From assembly GCA_963978905.1 (NCBI GenBank), contig OZ022261.1, positions 30,501,686 through 30,565,685 on the forward strand: a stretch of DNA of 64,000 nt, written 5' to 3'. Both the position numbers and the translations under genes were made by a program. The stretch comes from Trichostrongylus colubriformis. Taxonomy: Eukaryota > Nematoda > Chromadorea > Rhabditida > Trichostrongylidae. A model generated the notes under the pieces. That model was not told where the DNA came from, searched no databases, and saw nothing but the letters and a program-made list of their open reading frames with translations. Of this stretch, positions 36,601 to 48,600 are shown one piece after another. Each line of letters starts with the position of its first letter. Position 1 is the stretch's first letter.

Positions 36601-39600
36601 TACATAAAACTCTACCAAACTCACTTTTTCGAAGTGATGTTAACTGTTTCTGTATTGAACACACAATCCACACAATCTACAGGCCGCTCTGTTTCCCTGA
36701 TGGCTGCCTAGTTCTGAACATGGAAATCCAGTCGTGAAAAGTTTGGAAAAAATTTTGATCTGCTTTAATTCAAATGGACGTAACTTCCTTCAAACTCAAA
36801 TTTATAAGAGCGGATTTCCGATGCGGGATCTCCAAGGTTGCTGCTTTCTATCGACTGTATAAACTGTACCATATCTTTAAAAAGAAAGAAGTATCTCGAA
36901 GGAAGTCGTCGAGAAGAAACTTTTCCACTCCCTGGAAAAAAATTACTCATTGTGTCTGTTATGCCTGCAGTACACAACTTTTGCTCTCAGAAGACCAACG
37001 AGAGGGTGAAGGGCCTCGGCTACCCTCGCTGCGGGATGCGCTGTGCATGAAGATTTCATTCATAATCCCAGTGAATTCAAACGCCTTTTTTGTCCCCATA
37101 GTTCCTCGCTAGTACCAATTTGCGTGCTTGCAATCGTCGAAAGATATAAAAGGAGCCCACATCAGCTGATTTTTCGTTTTCATCCCGAGTTTCTTGAGTG
37201 TCACGCTGTTACCTGTGGACATATACCGCTCCCCACCGTGAAATTTCGGCATATTTTCGGTACCTTTGGACCGGCAGGAGGGCTACTGGCATTACCCAGC
37301 TTCGTTGTGAATCGCGCCATGCATGAGGTCTTCATCGGTAATAAGTTGAAGGGTGCACTATTATCGTGATCGTCTTGGCATTGTGAACTAAGGAGAAGGC
37401 ATCAAGTACCGACATCGCACCACTGCACAAATTATGTCGAGTTTGCTTGCAGAAGCTTGCACCTTGTTTACAGTCGACAATTCCAAGAGGACCGAGGCAA
37501 CAGCGTTGACTCTGTTCCTCATTTGCGTTGTCTATACACTCTCATCTCTACAATATCGCCTTAAAGGAATCGTCCACGGAAAATGCGTTTTTGTGTTACC
37601 CATACGTTTATGTTGTATTTGCCTAATGTGGGCCTCATGCAGAATTTCACGCGAAAAAATGCGAATCTGGCCGAGATACAGCACCACAAAGTGCGGTCCG
37701 AGTGGGCGGGGCCTCCGTGTAAAAGCCTCGTCCCGTGGTCCGCCGCCGTTGGGAACGGAGAGTGGGACTGTTTACTAAACTTTCTGCTCCTACAATGCGT
37801 CTCCGACCACTGCGGACGACGGAACGTGGCTTTTCTCTTAGGCCCCGCCCACTGGGACCGCACTTTGTGGTGCTGTATCTCAGCCAGATTCGCATTTTTT
37901 CGCGTGAAATTTTGCATGAGGCCCACATTAGGCAAATACAACATAAATGTATGGATAACACAAAAACTCATTTTCCGTGGACGATTCCTTTAAACACTTA
38001 TCTTAAAAAGTTACCTTATCTTTAAAAAAATTTGTGTATCCCCTTGTTTCCTATCTATGGAGGGCCGCTTTCTACATGTCCTCCAATATTTCAGTGTAAA
38101 GATTTAATTGATTTTTACTTTCGAGTTTGAACTCAGTCAGTCAGTTTTATCACATCTCGTCTTTGCTTTTTGGACCCTCAACCTGAGAAATTCCGCTGAT
38201 CACTGCCTACCTAATGATTACGACCTCCTCACAGCGTAGCAAATACGACCCCCTCTGTCGAAGATCCCTCCACGGAAGCTTAACCCTGGGTATACCTCGT
38301 AATCGGTTTGATGTCCGCTTGCAGTTCGTCTAAACATTAGGTGCGTATCGATCTGCGGTTTCACGTCGTGTTACACGGTCTCACGAGACCAACACGACGT
38401 CGTATCACACGGTCATCAACGTGTTAAGACAGCAAATTCGCGTCGCGCCGTTCGGCATGCGAGCGTTGGGTGTGAGCTACAGGCGCGGTATTAGTTAGAT
38501 TGTACTGATGACTGTGTCCTACCTTATAATAGGCGCAATGGTACTGAAACCAAATTAATTCGGCGCACTAGCTCACATTCATCATGTCGCGCGCCACATG
38601 GGGCTCCTAATGGTACACACTCGGAGGAACTAAATCGGAAAGATCCAGTAAAATGGTGGGACTGCGCTATATAGTAAAAATTAGTCCAGAAGTCTGTGGA
38701 ACAAGGCACTATCAATTCAAAATCCAGTCACAGCGACGATATGACGAGCTTGCTTCTTTCATGATGGGCGTGTGTACTCCTTGTTAGCGAGCTGTGTTCA
38801 CAACAAGACCAGCAAGACGCATGCCGCGCGCTAACCCAGTTTGGTCCAGGTGTCTTTGCTACAGGGCTCCCCTTCTCAGCCTGTTTGTGTGAGGTGTGGA
38901 TTACATATGGTTGAAATGACATTTAACCAATGATGTTTGGCAAGTTTAAGATGGTGCTGTATGTATTGGGGATGGTGACCATGTGGCTGTGCGGTTTGGC
39001 GAATCTGCGACGTTGGCGATCACAGATCCTGTTATCGTACTTGGACACAAACTTCAAGTACACGTTCCTCAGGACATCGTGAGTTAGCGTAGTACCAAAT
39101 AAGGAATGAATCAAGGCTCGATTAAAAGAAATGTCATTTCAACAGGTTTATCCAAACTTCACAATTTATTCGCCATTGGAGGTGATGTCATGCATGGAGA
39201 CTGTCTCAGTGGAGGTGAAACAAATTACTGGAAATGGAAAACATCCTTTGCGATACAAATGGAGCATTTCAAACGGTTCGTGCATTCCTTTCGAATGTCT
39301 ACTAATGATTGCAATGAACTTCATAACATTATTAACGTGATGGATAGAATGTCCTGTTCAATAGCACACAGTTAAATACATAGATCAGAAAACGGAACTT
39401 CCAGCTCCAACTCTCAAAGGAACCGGAAGGGGCCCGAAACAAGAGGAAGATGCAAAGAAATGAGCATTTTGTAACGAAAATTCTAGGTTAGAAGCGATAA
39501 TAGGCGAAAAAATCTGGACTCAAAAGCGCGACGCTGCGGTGTGTATTCGCATCCAACACACTGACTTTCCGAGTTGTCCGCTGTAGGAGACGGGCTGCGG

Positions 39601-42600
39601 GCCAACGTTAGTTGTGGCACCTGACTCCCAGCGCAGTGGAGTGGCCATTCCCAGCTACATCAGCATTCATGTAAGTACATCTAGAAACAATATAAGAGAG
39701 AACAAAGTAAAAAGTAAAAGGAAAAAACACATTTGTGATAGAAACATCTTCCTTTGGCACCATGCCAAGACGTCAAATTGGCGAGTTTGTGCAATGGCGG
39801 CCACTTAAACTCGTCCACACTACGTCTGTTCTACCGTAGGCCAAAATTACCCCCTTCCGGTGTCTTTAAATGAACTTTCAGCTTCTACTGAACTGACGGA
39901 ACTATTCGAAGCAGCCACAGAACGCTCAGTGTCGTTCCCAACAAAATTGGTGAGACAAGTTTTCGGAACTTAAAGGTGCATCAAGCGATAATCGGATTAG
40001 TGGCTTTTTTTCTTTTGACGAGTAGATCCTTAGACAACTACTCAGGGGAGTGTACAATTATGATGAATTTTCGCGCGGCCTCGCGCGTCGAGCGGCGCCG
40101 CGGATTTCTTCACGTGTGATTGCGTACATTGCAAAGCTTCCCTCAGAGTTTTACGCCCTTATTGGTTATTTCCCAATTAGATGTAATGCTATCGCTTCTT
40201 TTACTTTTTAAGTCACTATTTTGTCTTTTTAGAGCACAAAAAACATTGTTTTTTTAAGATAATGATGAGATTGACAGCTACTTATTAGAGAACCTTAATG
40301 GAGCAGAGCCGTGCGTCCTGATCGGAATTCCAACTGACCGCGGCAAGTCGTGCTGACGGCGACGCGAGTGCGACGTCGCAAAGCGAAAATTTGTCATAAG
40401 TGTACATACTCCCACTCGTTGCACTTCTGTTGCGAATGCACGATACACCTTGAACACAAGCAGGCCACGCCCACCCAACCAAATCACACCCGGCCTTGGA
40501 CGAACGAAGTTCCAGCTGCTTTCATCATCGAAATGACTGATCTTTGAATTGTACTCTTCTAACAAAAGTCTTCTTCACACACGCCACGTTGGAAACTTTT
40601 TCGCCCAAAGTCAGGTGTGATTTGATTGGGTGGGAGCGGCTTGATTGTGTTCGAGCGGGCCCAATACCGTGAAACTGCACCATGCAGACGCAACAAAGGC
40701 GCAGCTTGAGCAGTCAGGGAAGGACCTATGTGCCCCGAGAAAGTAGAACACTAATCTGATTACCGCGCGGTGTGCCTTCGAAGGCACATTTCACATTTGC
40801 TTTTTTTCTCTCGCCATGGTGGAAAGCATTAGGAGTATTTTTGCCACACCTCCAGATTGCGGAGGGGCGACACGCCTACTGCCCTTCTACTAATGACGTA
40901 CCGGCAGTCCCTCGCTCTGGCAAACGTGAAAGGTGCCTGTAAAGACTGTGATGGAAATAATGTGGATGATAAGAAACTCTTTGGAGAAAATATCCTTTAG
41001 AAAACTATGGGTCCAGCAAGCTTATCAGCGGCAGAATTCCTCACGAAAAAAAAGCACCTCTGAGCTGTAACGGAGGCGACCTGTTTAGCTCCAGCCGTCT
41101 TTCTTGGCCCGATCCGGTTCCTAGGATCGACTTTGCCGAGGAATGACTAAGGTGTAGAGTAATGAGCATAATAGTATACTTACTTAGATTACTTAGGAGC
41201 CCGTAGTCGGCTGGGCGCAGTGGCGGGCGCACGTCTTCCATCGTTGTCGGTCCTTCGCGAGTTGAGACTAGTGTTCGTGAAGGGGGCGAGAGGGTGCCGA
41301 ACTTCTAAGCGAGTCGCTCCAGCGTATTGCGGGACGACAAAGCGTCCCCTTGACGTTTCGCGGGTACCAGAAGGTCGTTCGGCTTGTCCATCGGTCATCT
41401 GTGAGCCTGGAGACCGCCCGGCCCAATGCAGTTTCGCGTGTCGATATATTCGACTGCGTCCTTGATGCAGGATTGTTGTCGTAGATCCGCGCTGCGTAAA
41501 TTCCTCTGGTACTGTTCTCCGTTTTGAGGAGGCATCTTTCCAAGGAGTGTTGGCATCTCGCGCTCATCGTTGCCGTGGTTTTCGTGCTGCTCCATGTCTC
41601 AGCGCCATAGCATAGAGCTGGTAGCACCGTGGAGTCGAACAGATGGGCTCGGACCTTGGGATCGCTGATCAAATGGGATGCTCCTTTAATGTTCCCATAG
41701 CTGCCCGCGCGGCTTTTCTTCTTCTGCCAATATCAACGGTCAATTCGTTCGTCATTGTGACGTCTCAGCCTAGGTAGACGTAGTGATCCACGACTGGAGT
41801 TCTGTGTCATCGAGGAGGATTGGCGTCATGTCAGCCCATTGGTTTCGCTTTACTTCGGTTTTGCTGTGATTCATCTCGAGTCCTATGGTTTTGCCGGCCT
41901 CGTTGAGTTCGTCGAGCATCTGTTGGAGCTCGGCAGCGTCGTTGCTGATCAGGACGATGTCGTCTGCAAATCGCAGGTTGGAGAATTTCTTGTCGTCAAT
42001 ACGGACGCCTTTGTTGGACCAATCAAGATTTGTCATGGTGTGTTGAAGGGCAGCGGTGAAGAGCTTGGGGGAAATAGAGAAATAGTATCACAATAGTATA
42101 ATGATACTAATCGTATCATGTTGATTCCGTATTGATTGAAATGACGTGGTGCTCGAACATGAATGTGGGCCAGCTTCTTACTTCAGAAACGCTGGCGTAT
42201 CAACTCCATCACTGAAAAATTTCAGCTGGATTCTGAAGCTTCTGCTGCAGTGACTGCTTGCAACTTTGCGAACATGTGCACTATAAGACGGGAAATTATT
42301 CTGCGGCCGGTCATGGCATCTGCGACACTTTCGGTAACAATGGCCGGCGTAGAACAATCACTTGTGCCGTCGATGGCGATTCGTCTACGAGCACTGCCTG
42401 AATTTAGCCGATGTAACGAGAGATTCAGTATAGTACCGGATGACGCACAGGTACTTAGTTTTTATCTTTTGATCAGCGGAAGTCACACAATAATATACAG
42501 GGGTGCCAAAAAAAGTAATTTTGTCTCCTCCACTTTCACCCCTTTTTAGTCAAACTACAGCAGATTTGGTTGAGGTATTTTCACCCCCAGATTCAAGAGC

Positions 42601-45600
42601 AGACCTCACTCTATCACTATACTCCGTGGCAGCCTTCTGCACGAGCAGGAACGGGAGTGAGGAAAGAGTGAACAAGATGTGTCACCTCAACTGGGCAAAA
42701 TTCGGAATTCGTCGCCCTCGTTCACAACCTTGCTGAGCTCCGTTCACTCTGGGTACCTGAGGGGATTCATACTGGGCGGTGTTCTTTAACATTCCGTTTT
42801 TTCCGGGTTCCCAACGCCCTTCGTTTCCAAGAGCCAAAACGTACCCTTACCGCTGAAACCCCTCAGGAGGCGGATTTGAGGCATAAAAATGATACTTTGG
42901 ATCATAGCAGCTTGTCCAAGCAGCAAGGGCTCTGCGGCTTCCATAAACCGAAGGGCCAATCCTCAGGAAGCTTCCCACAAAAGACCTACCACGGAGCCTG
43001 GCTTCACTGTTTTGAGCGGACCTTGAAACTGTAGATACTCCGAAACCCGACTGCGCCGAATGGCTCCATACTTTCATGAAAGTGAAAGTAGTGAGTCTCA
43101 GCTTGTTCCTGCTTTTAGAGGAACATTTCGGGAATATTTTGCCCCAATACTTTTATCTCTTTCGTTTCCCTATGTTTTCTATAATTGGCAGATGTGAGCC
43201 GTGGGCAAAATTACTTTTTTTAGCATCCCCTGTATACGTGAAAACTGTAAACAGCGAACAGTCAGCTAATGAGAGTTACTCAACGCATATCACACCTCTT
43301 ATCGGTCCGCCTGACACTTGTGATTCGTTCGTCACTTCGCGTATAGTAGGGAAGGTCATAAACTCATGTGACAATATAAGGTGCCAAAGGCTTTCTTTCC
43401 AGTACAACTGGGCTGTACGCGGTGAGCATGTAACATCTGATGACACTTACCGCATACCAGCATTCACGTATAAAGTTGGTGATTCTGTTGCAATACTAGT
43501 GGAAGTATACTACAAAGACACCAATACCAATCAACATCTACGGGCAATAGCACGTGAAAGACTTACAGTGAGTCTTTCTACTCATATTAACAAATATGTG
43601 GAGCATATGTGTTCTCAAAAGAGTTTTCGGAACAATTTCTTCCATTTCCTTCATTGTCGATTCACTGACATCTGCGATGCAATGTTCGAGCGCGGAAACC
43701 TAATAGTTATACTCCAGTGTGCGCGCTCATACTGGATGACCAATCGCAGCGATGGACTCAACGCGTCCGCAACGCCGGCCCACGACCAGTGGTTCAGGAA
43801 TGAGAACCGGGCGCTACCGCCACGATCATAAAGCCTGCATGCGGTAATCTGAAGGCAGCCAGCAACGGCTTTATTAAAGGCACCGGTAGGGGTAAGTAAA
43901 GCTGAGATCTGGAAGTACATGTTCTCCGGAAACGAACCTTCTCAGAGAGGTCATATGTCCCAAAAATCGCATTGAAAGACGTGGCTTGGGGTCTTATGAC
44001 GACCTCGCAGCGCGGCATGTCGTCCTGCGGTCCTGCGGCCGGGCGAGTCGCTGGGAGGGTCGGGAAAACGATCGCGGCCGGAGGCTAATTAGGTCTCTGG
44101 CCTGCCTGCAGCTCACTTCGGCTAGTGACGCAGAGGGACCCGAGAGGAGGGGATTTTTGAGTTGCTATTCCGCGGTTTTTTCGCAGTTTCATGTCTTTCT
44201 TTCTCTGCCCTTCTATTGCTGAGCACCTCTGCTTTTATAATCCCCCAGTTGCCAAATTTACTCTACCCGGTGTCTTGAACTACGAAACTTGCGTAGGAGG
44301 TACATTGCGATGGGCCCGATAGCAGCAGCCCTTAGCTTCGATAGCTGAGTATGAATGCACTTTAGGTGCTACATTTGGGATTTCGAATAAGTTTTGATTC
44401 GTTATGCTCAACATAACTAGAGATCCCTGTTTGGAGCACAGTGCAGCAATTTCGAATGAATTACAACAATTCTAAGTACCGAAACATTTCCTAAATATTA
44501 GCTTTCAGTACGTCGCGGAAAACCTAATAGTGGTCGTTGACGCGATCTCACGGTCAGTCGCCAGTGACGCTCCTGTGGTGATAGACGCGTCACACTCCAA
44601 GAATCCAAACGATCGTGAGAGTGTCGTAACGCATCAGTGGGAATGCAAGAACCTCACATCTGGCAGCGAGTTGGTTTTTTCGTCTTTTTGTTTCACAAAT
44701 ATTTTAGTTTGTACTACGGATTTTTTGGGCGGAGGTGGTGTAGTGAGAAGTGGCGCATACCCCACTCTCATGGTACGGGGATCGAATTCCGCTCCAACGC
44801 CCGCCCAAGCCTTCCATCCCTCCGGGGTCGGCAAATTGGTACCAGATTCGTCTGGAATGATAAAAGCACTGACTTGTACATAGGCTGGCCACTGCAAGTC
44901 ATTGTATAGGCCACATCACATTCACCAGCCATCACGATTCTGAATGGAACTGGAATGTGCGGCGCATCCCAGGAAGGGATGGATTGAAGCCAAAAACTTT
45001 ATCCTTTTATCATTACTACGGATTTTGCAAACCGTTCTCGTGCCGTTCTCACAGAAAAGGACAAAGTTAAGTGCAGGCTCAAAGAAGCTACCGAAATAAC
45101 AAGATTCACCGAATCTTCACACCGTCTAAACTCACATATATGAGAAAGGCGAGTGAATAATGAATATGGGAATTTCTTGTTGATGGAGCCTGTGGTAATC
45201 TCCCATAAACGCCCAGAGAGCCCTACAATGGCCATCTCGAGACATGCACCCCTCGTTGCCCGCCACTCCTTCACGACGGTCTCAAGTGTGCGTTAGAACT
45301 ATTCAAATAGGTGAAGTGACACGAGCAGGCGCCGATCGCACTTTTTAGCGGCGGCCAATCCACAAGAGGATCAGCAGGGCATGTGGAGGCGGAACGCGAT
45401 CCGCGTGGCGCGTTGACCTAGGTAGACGGTCCTGGCGCATTCACTCTCTACCGTTGTTCGTCCAAGGTTCATCCTTTCAGTGGCTGTAAACTGACAGACT
45501 TAACCATAAATTGACTTCGAAGCGCTTTCAGTCAAAGCTCCCTAACCTATTCCAGGTGTCAACTGCCGCAAGCCATCGACTTGCATTCGGCCGTGCTACG

Positions 45601-48600
45601 AATACCACCGAAAATCCTGGATCAAGGAATGACGTGCGTTAGCGTGACCCATATTTATATAACATCTTAAAACCAATCTTTAGATTTAACTTCACCGATA
45701 CAGTAAGTGCGAAGAACTTGAGTGGGACTGTATGGTCAGTAGTGACTGTTGGACCACCGAGACTACCACAAATATATTTCATTCCATTTTCTCAGGACAA
45801 AGTCAGCACGAAGGACCATGCAAGGTGAGTTTTGCATTCATCATCGAAAGAAGGACCTGATTAGGCATGAATCATGGGGTGAGCGGATGAGCGGCAACTA
45901 TCTATCTAAGTGCGTCCGGTCACGCGAAGGGGCGGAAGTCGCGCCATTTAACGCGGGCCAATTCCCAAAGGGACCAGCAAAGCACTTACCGCGCAAGGCC
46001 TCTATTCGCAAGGCGGTGGTCCACTTTGAGTGTCCTGACGCCACCCACCAACGATGTAATATGAGTGTTTTAGAATCCAGGCCTACGTCGCGATTAGACA
46101 AGGTTGGCTCAACACCACATGGGAAGTGATACGTACGCCACATACCAGTAAGGTTTCGTGTGTTCTCTTTTCCGCCAGTTTCATCAGCGTTCCTTTCCCT
46201 CGAAGACTCCATCTTACTCTACCGGTATATTTTTTTCAAATTCAGGTTATTTCAATTTGTCCACCTTCTTGGAGAATCCAAATGCAACCTTCACACAGGA
46301 GCAGTTGTCCAACTCCGGTCAGGCTGCTGTTTCACTCACTATTCCGCCGGCAAATCCGAATCTGTGGGTTTTGTGGGCGAAGTTCTCCTTCAAGTAGCCC
46401 TCTATGCAACTTAAAAGAGCATCACAAAATTGCAATGTCAAGCACAAAGGCTGTTAAGAAGCGTGGTTTGTCTTTGAAATGTGCTACCGCAGGTATCCTG
46501 ACTGGACTGGCCTCGTACCAGGAATGCAATATAATATTCGGCTCAATGCATACACAGTTGATGGTAGTGCACATGCAGATGTTCAGATCGTCGTCAATGC
46601 GCCTCCGTCCATTGGATTAGTGGAGGTATACCTTATGTGCAATTACACACTTACTACACAGACTCCACAAAGTAGCTGCATAGGATTACAAGTTCATCTG
46701 TAACTCATGCAGTTTTTTACAATGGAATAAACGCTTCACCCGCATCTCGAAATCCTACTCAAATTTCCAGCATGCACAAATACCAATAATTTCAATCGAT
46801 AGCGATGGACAGGCCATAGTTTTAATCAGCTCAACTATTCAGCGCTTCACTTCTCCTGTTCACCCATGTGAATCATTATTTATTCAACTCGCTTTTATTC
46901 AACATGCATAATCGGGGTAGAGATTCCAGAACTCCGAGCGATGGCCTGAGCACATGCCTTATCCACTAACCAGGGAAGAATTTCAAATTTTCATGAACAC
47001 AGATGTGTCGGTAGAGGTCCAGATACCGATTATAACTGTGTAAACCAAAATTACAAAATGCAATTCTTAAGCGAGCTCGGAGGGGTCGAAGTTTGCTTGC
47101 GTTGCCTCATTGACGAGGCACCTCGTTATCACCGCGGCCCTTGCTGGATCATCAACGGCCATCGTAGCTCAACGGTAGTGACTCGGATCCGGGAGCGGGG
47201 ACCGTGTGTTTGCTCCCCGCCGGTGCGCATGATTTGTATTTTGTGTTTCATCGTCAGTAAGTGCTTCTGTTTCAATGCTGAACGTTCCATTGTACTAACA
47301 GTATTCGTAAGTATCATTTCTACTATCACTTCACTTATGATTACTACTAACATTACTCGAATCTTCGCGATTGACGGGTGCAAATAGATGTCGGTACAAG
47401 AAAACGTTCAGAAGTGAAAGAAGAGCACTTACTGACGATGAAATACAAAATGCAAACCAGTGCGCAGAGACGGGAAGCGGACCTGCGAATCCTGCTACCG
47501 GAGCTGGGTCGCTACCACTGAGTCACGATGGCTTTTGATGGCCCCAGCAACGGCCGCGCCGATGAGAACGTATCTCGCCAGTGAAGCATCGCAAGCAAAT
47601 TTTGGCCTCCTAACTCGTTCCAGAACAGCATTTCCAATTTAGGTTTTCACAATAAAATCAATGTTCGGATCTCTATCGATCCATCTAGGTCACACTTCCA
47701 AGTTCTATGGACAATCCAGGCCACTATCAGGAAAGGGTTCCAACTTCCTGGTAGTGGAGCCTGCTGATTGTCAAATCCCGCTTACCACACGAAGGCATTT
47801 TCCCGTCACACCTGGCCATGCACACCTACCACTTCCATATCTAAGTAGCAGCTTTGAAGTGCACGGACAGACAAACAGACCTACGGAGAGAAAATAAATC
47901 AAAAACTTGAAGGTCCGTTCGCCTGCAATAAAGGTCGTAGATATACTTACAGGTGGTACCACCATCAGGGGTGGTTGCACTTAATACTCAAGTTGAGTTC
48001 CGTATGGGTGATGGTTGGTCGGACGAGGATCTTCCCTTGCAGTATCGCTTCGGTATAAAAGTTCTCTTTGTTGACAACACATCACAAGTTTATTGGTTTC
48101 CACGTACTGGAGCCAGCTCCCATCGGCTTTACTTACCAGCAGGTAGGACTAATTTCTGTACTGGAAATTTTCTCACATAGGCGAAGAGATTTCATAATGA
48201 ATCTTTTTGCTCTTTTCAGCGCTCAGCAAAGAACCAGCCTGCGGAAAGTTTACCGGTTTTCAAGGTGTTTTGGAAGTTTGCGATCTCTTTCATTCATGCT
48301 CAATGGCGGAATCGGCTCCATTCGAAGTTTCGCAGCCACCAAACGTGACGATAGCGATTGTTGACATGTTCTCTGCGATCAGTTCCTATATTGGAAACGG
48401 TAACTCTCTCAATATCGCTTCAGTCCAACGGGTGGGGGCCAGGACACTCTAACTGGGTCACGACACATGAACGGGCGGCGGGCAGTGTCTCAGTTTAACG
48501 GCCTTTATCCGCACCGTACTATATCATTAAGTCTTGTCCGTGACTTGTTCTTATGTACATACCTATGTACAAAGGTCACTGTAAGCGCGGTGACGTGGCT

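Larger units (their letters stand above)
46966..47745. mobile_element. Foldback element with two opposed tRNA-like modules, copy C
   Basis: Outer arms related to 21395-22515 (AACCAAAATTACAAAATGC at 47043 facing GCATTTCCAATTTAGGTTTT at 47628). Inside, a tRNA-like module on the plus strand (47159-47232) faces a second one on the minus strand (47455-47535); their shared tails (TCGTCAGTAAGTGCT) converge, so the whole unit is palindromic. Located in the intron between exons 25 and 26. Confidence 0.62.

Noticed and set aside
37561..37993. Protein-coding genes of about 136 codons on both strands
   Set aside because: They mirror each other because the locus is a palindromic TTAA-flanked element.
39141..39375. 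89-codon frame starting at 39106
   Set aside because: The overlapping frame at 39131-39340 has the PL.Y.W pattern and the better acceptor.
43076..43261. Upstream half of the long plus-strand frame at 43076-43831
   Set aside because: Lies mostly in the TA-flanked transposon; only 43262-43567 belongs to the receptor exon.
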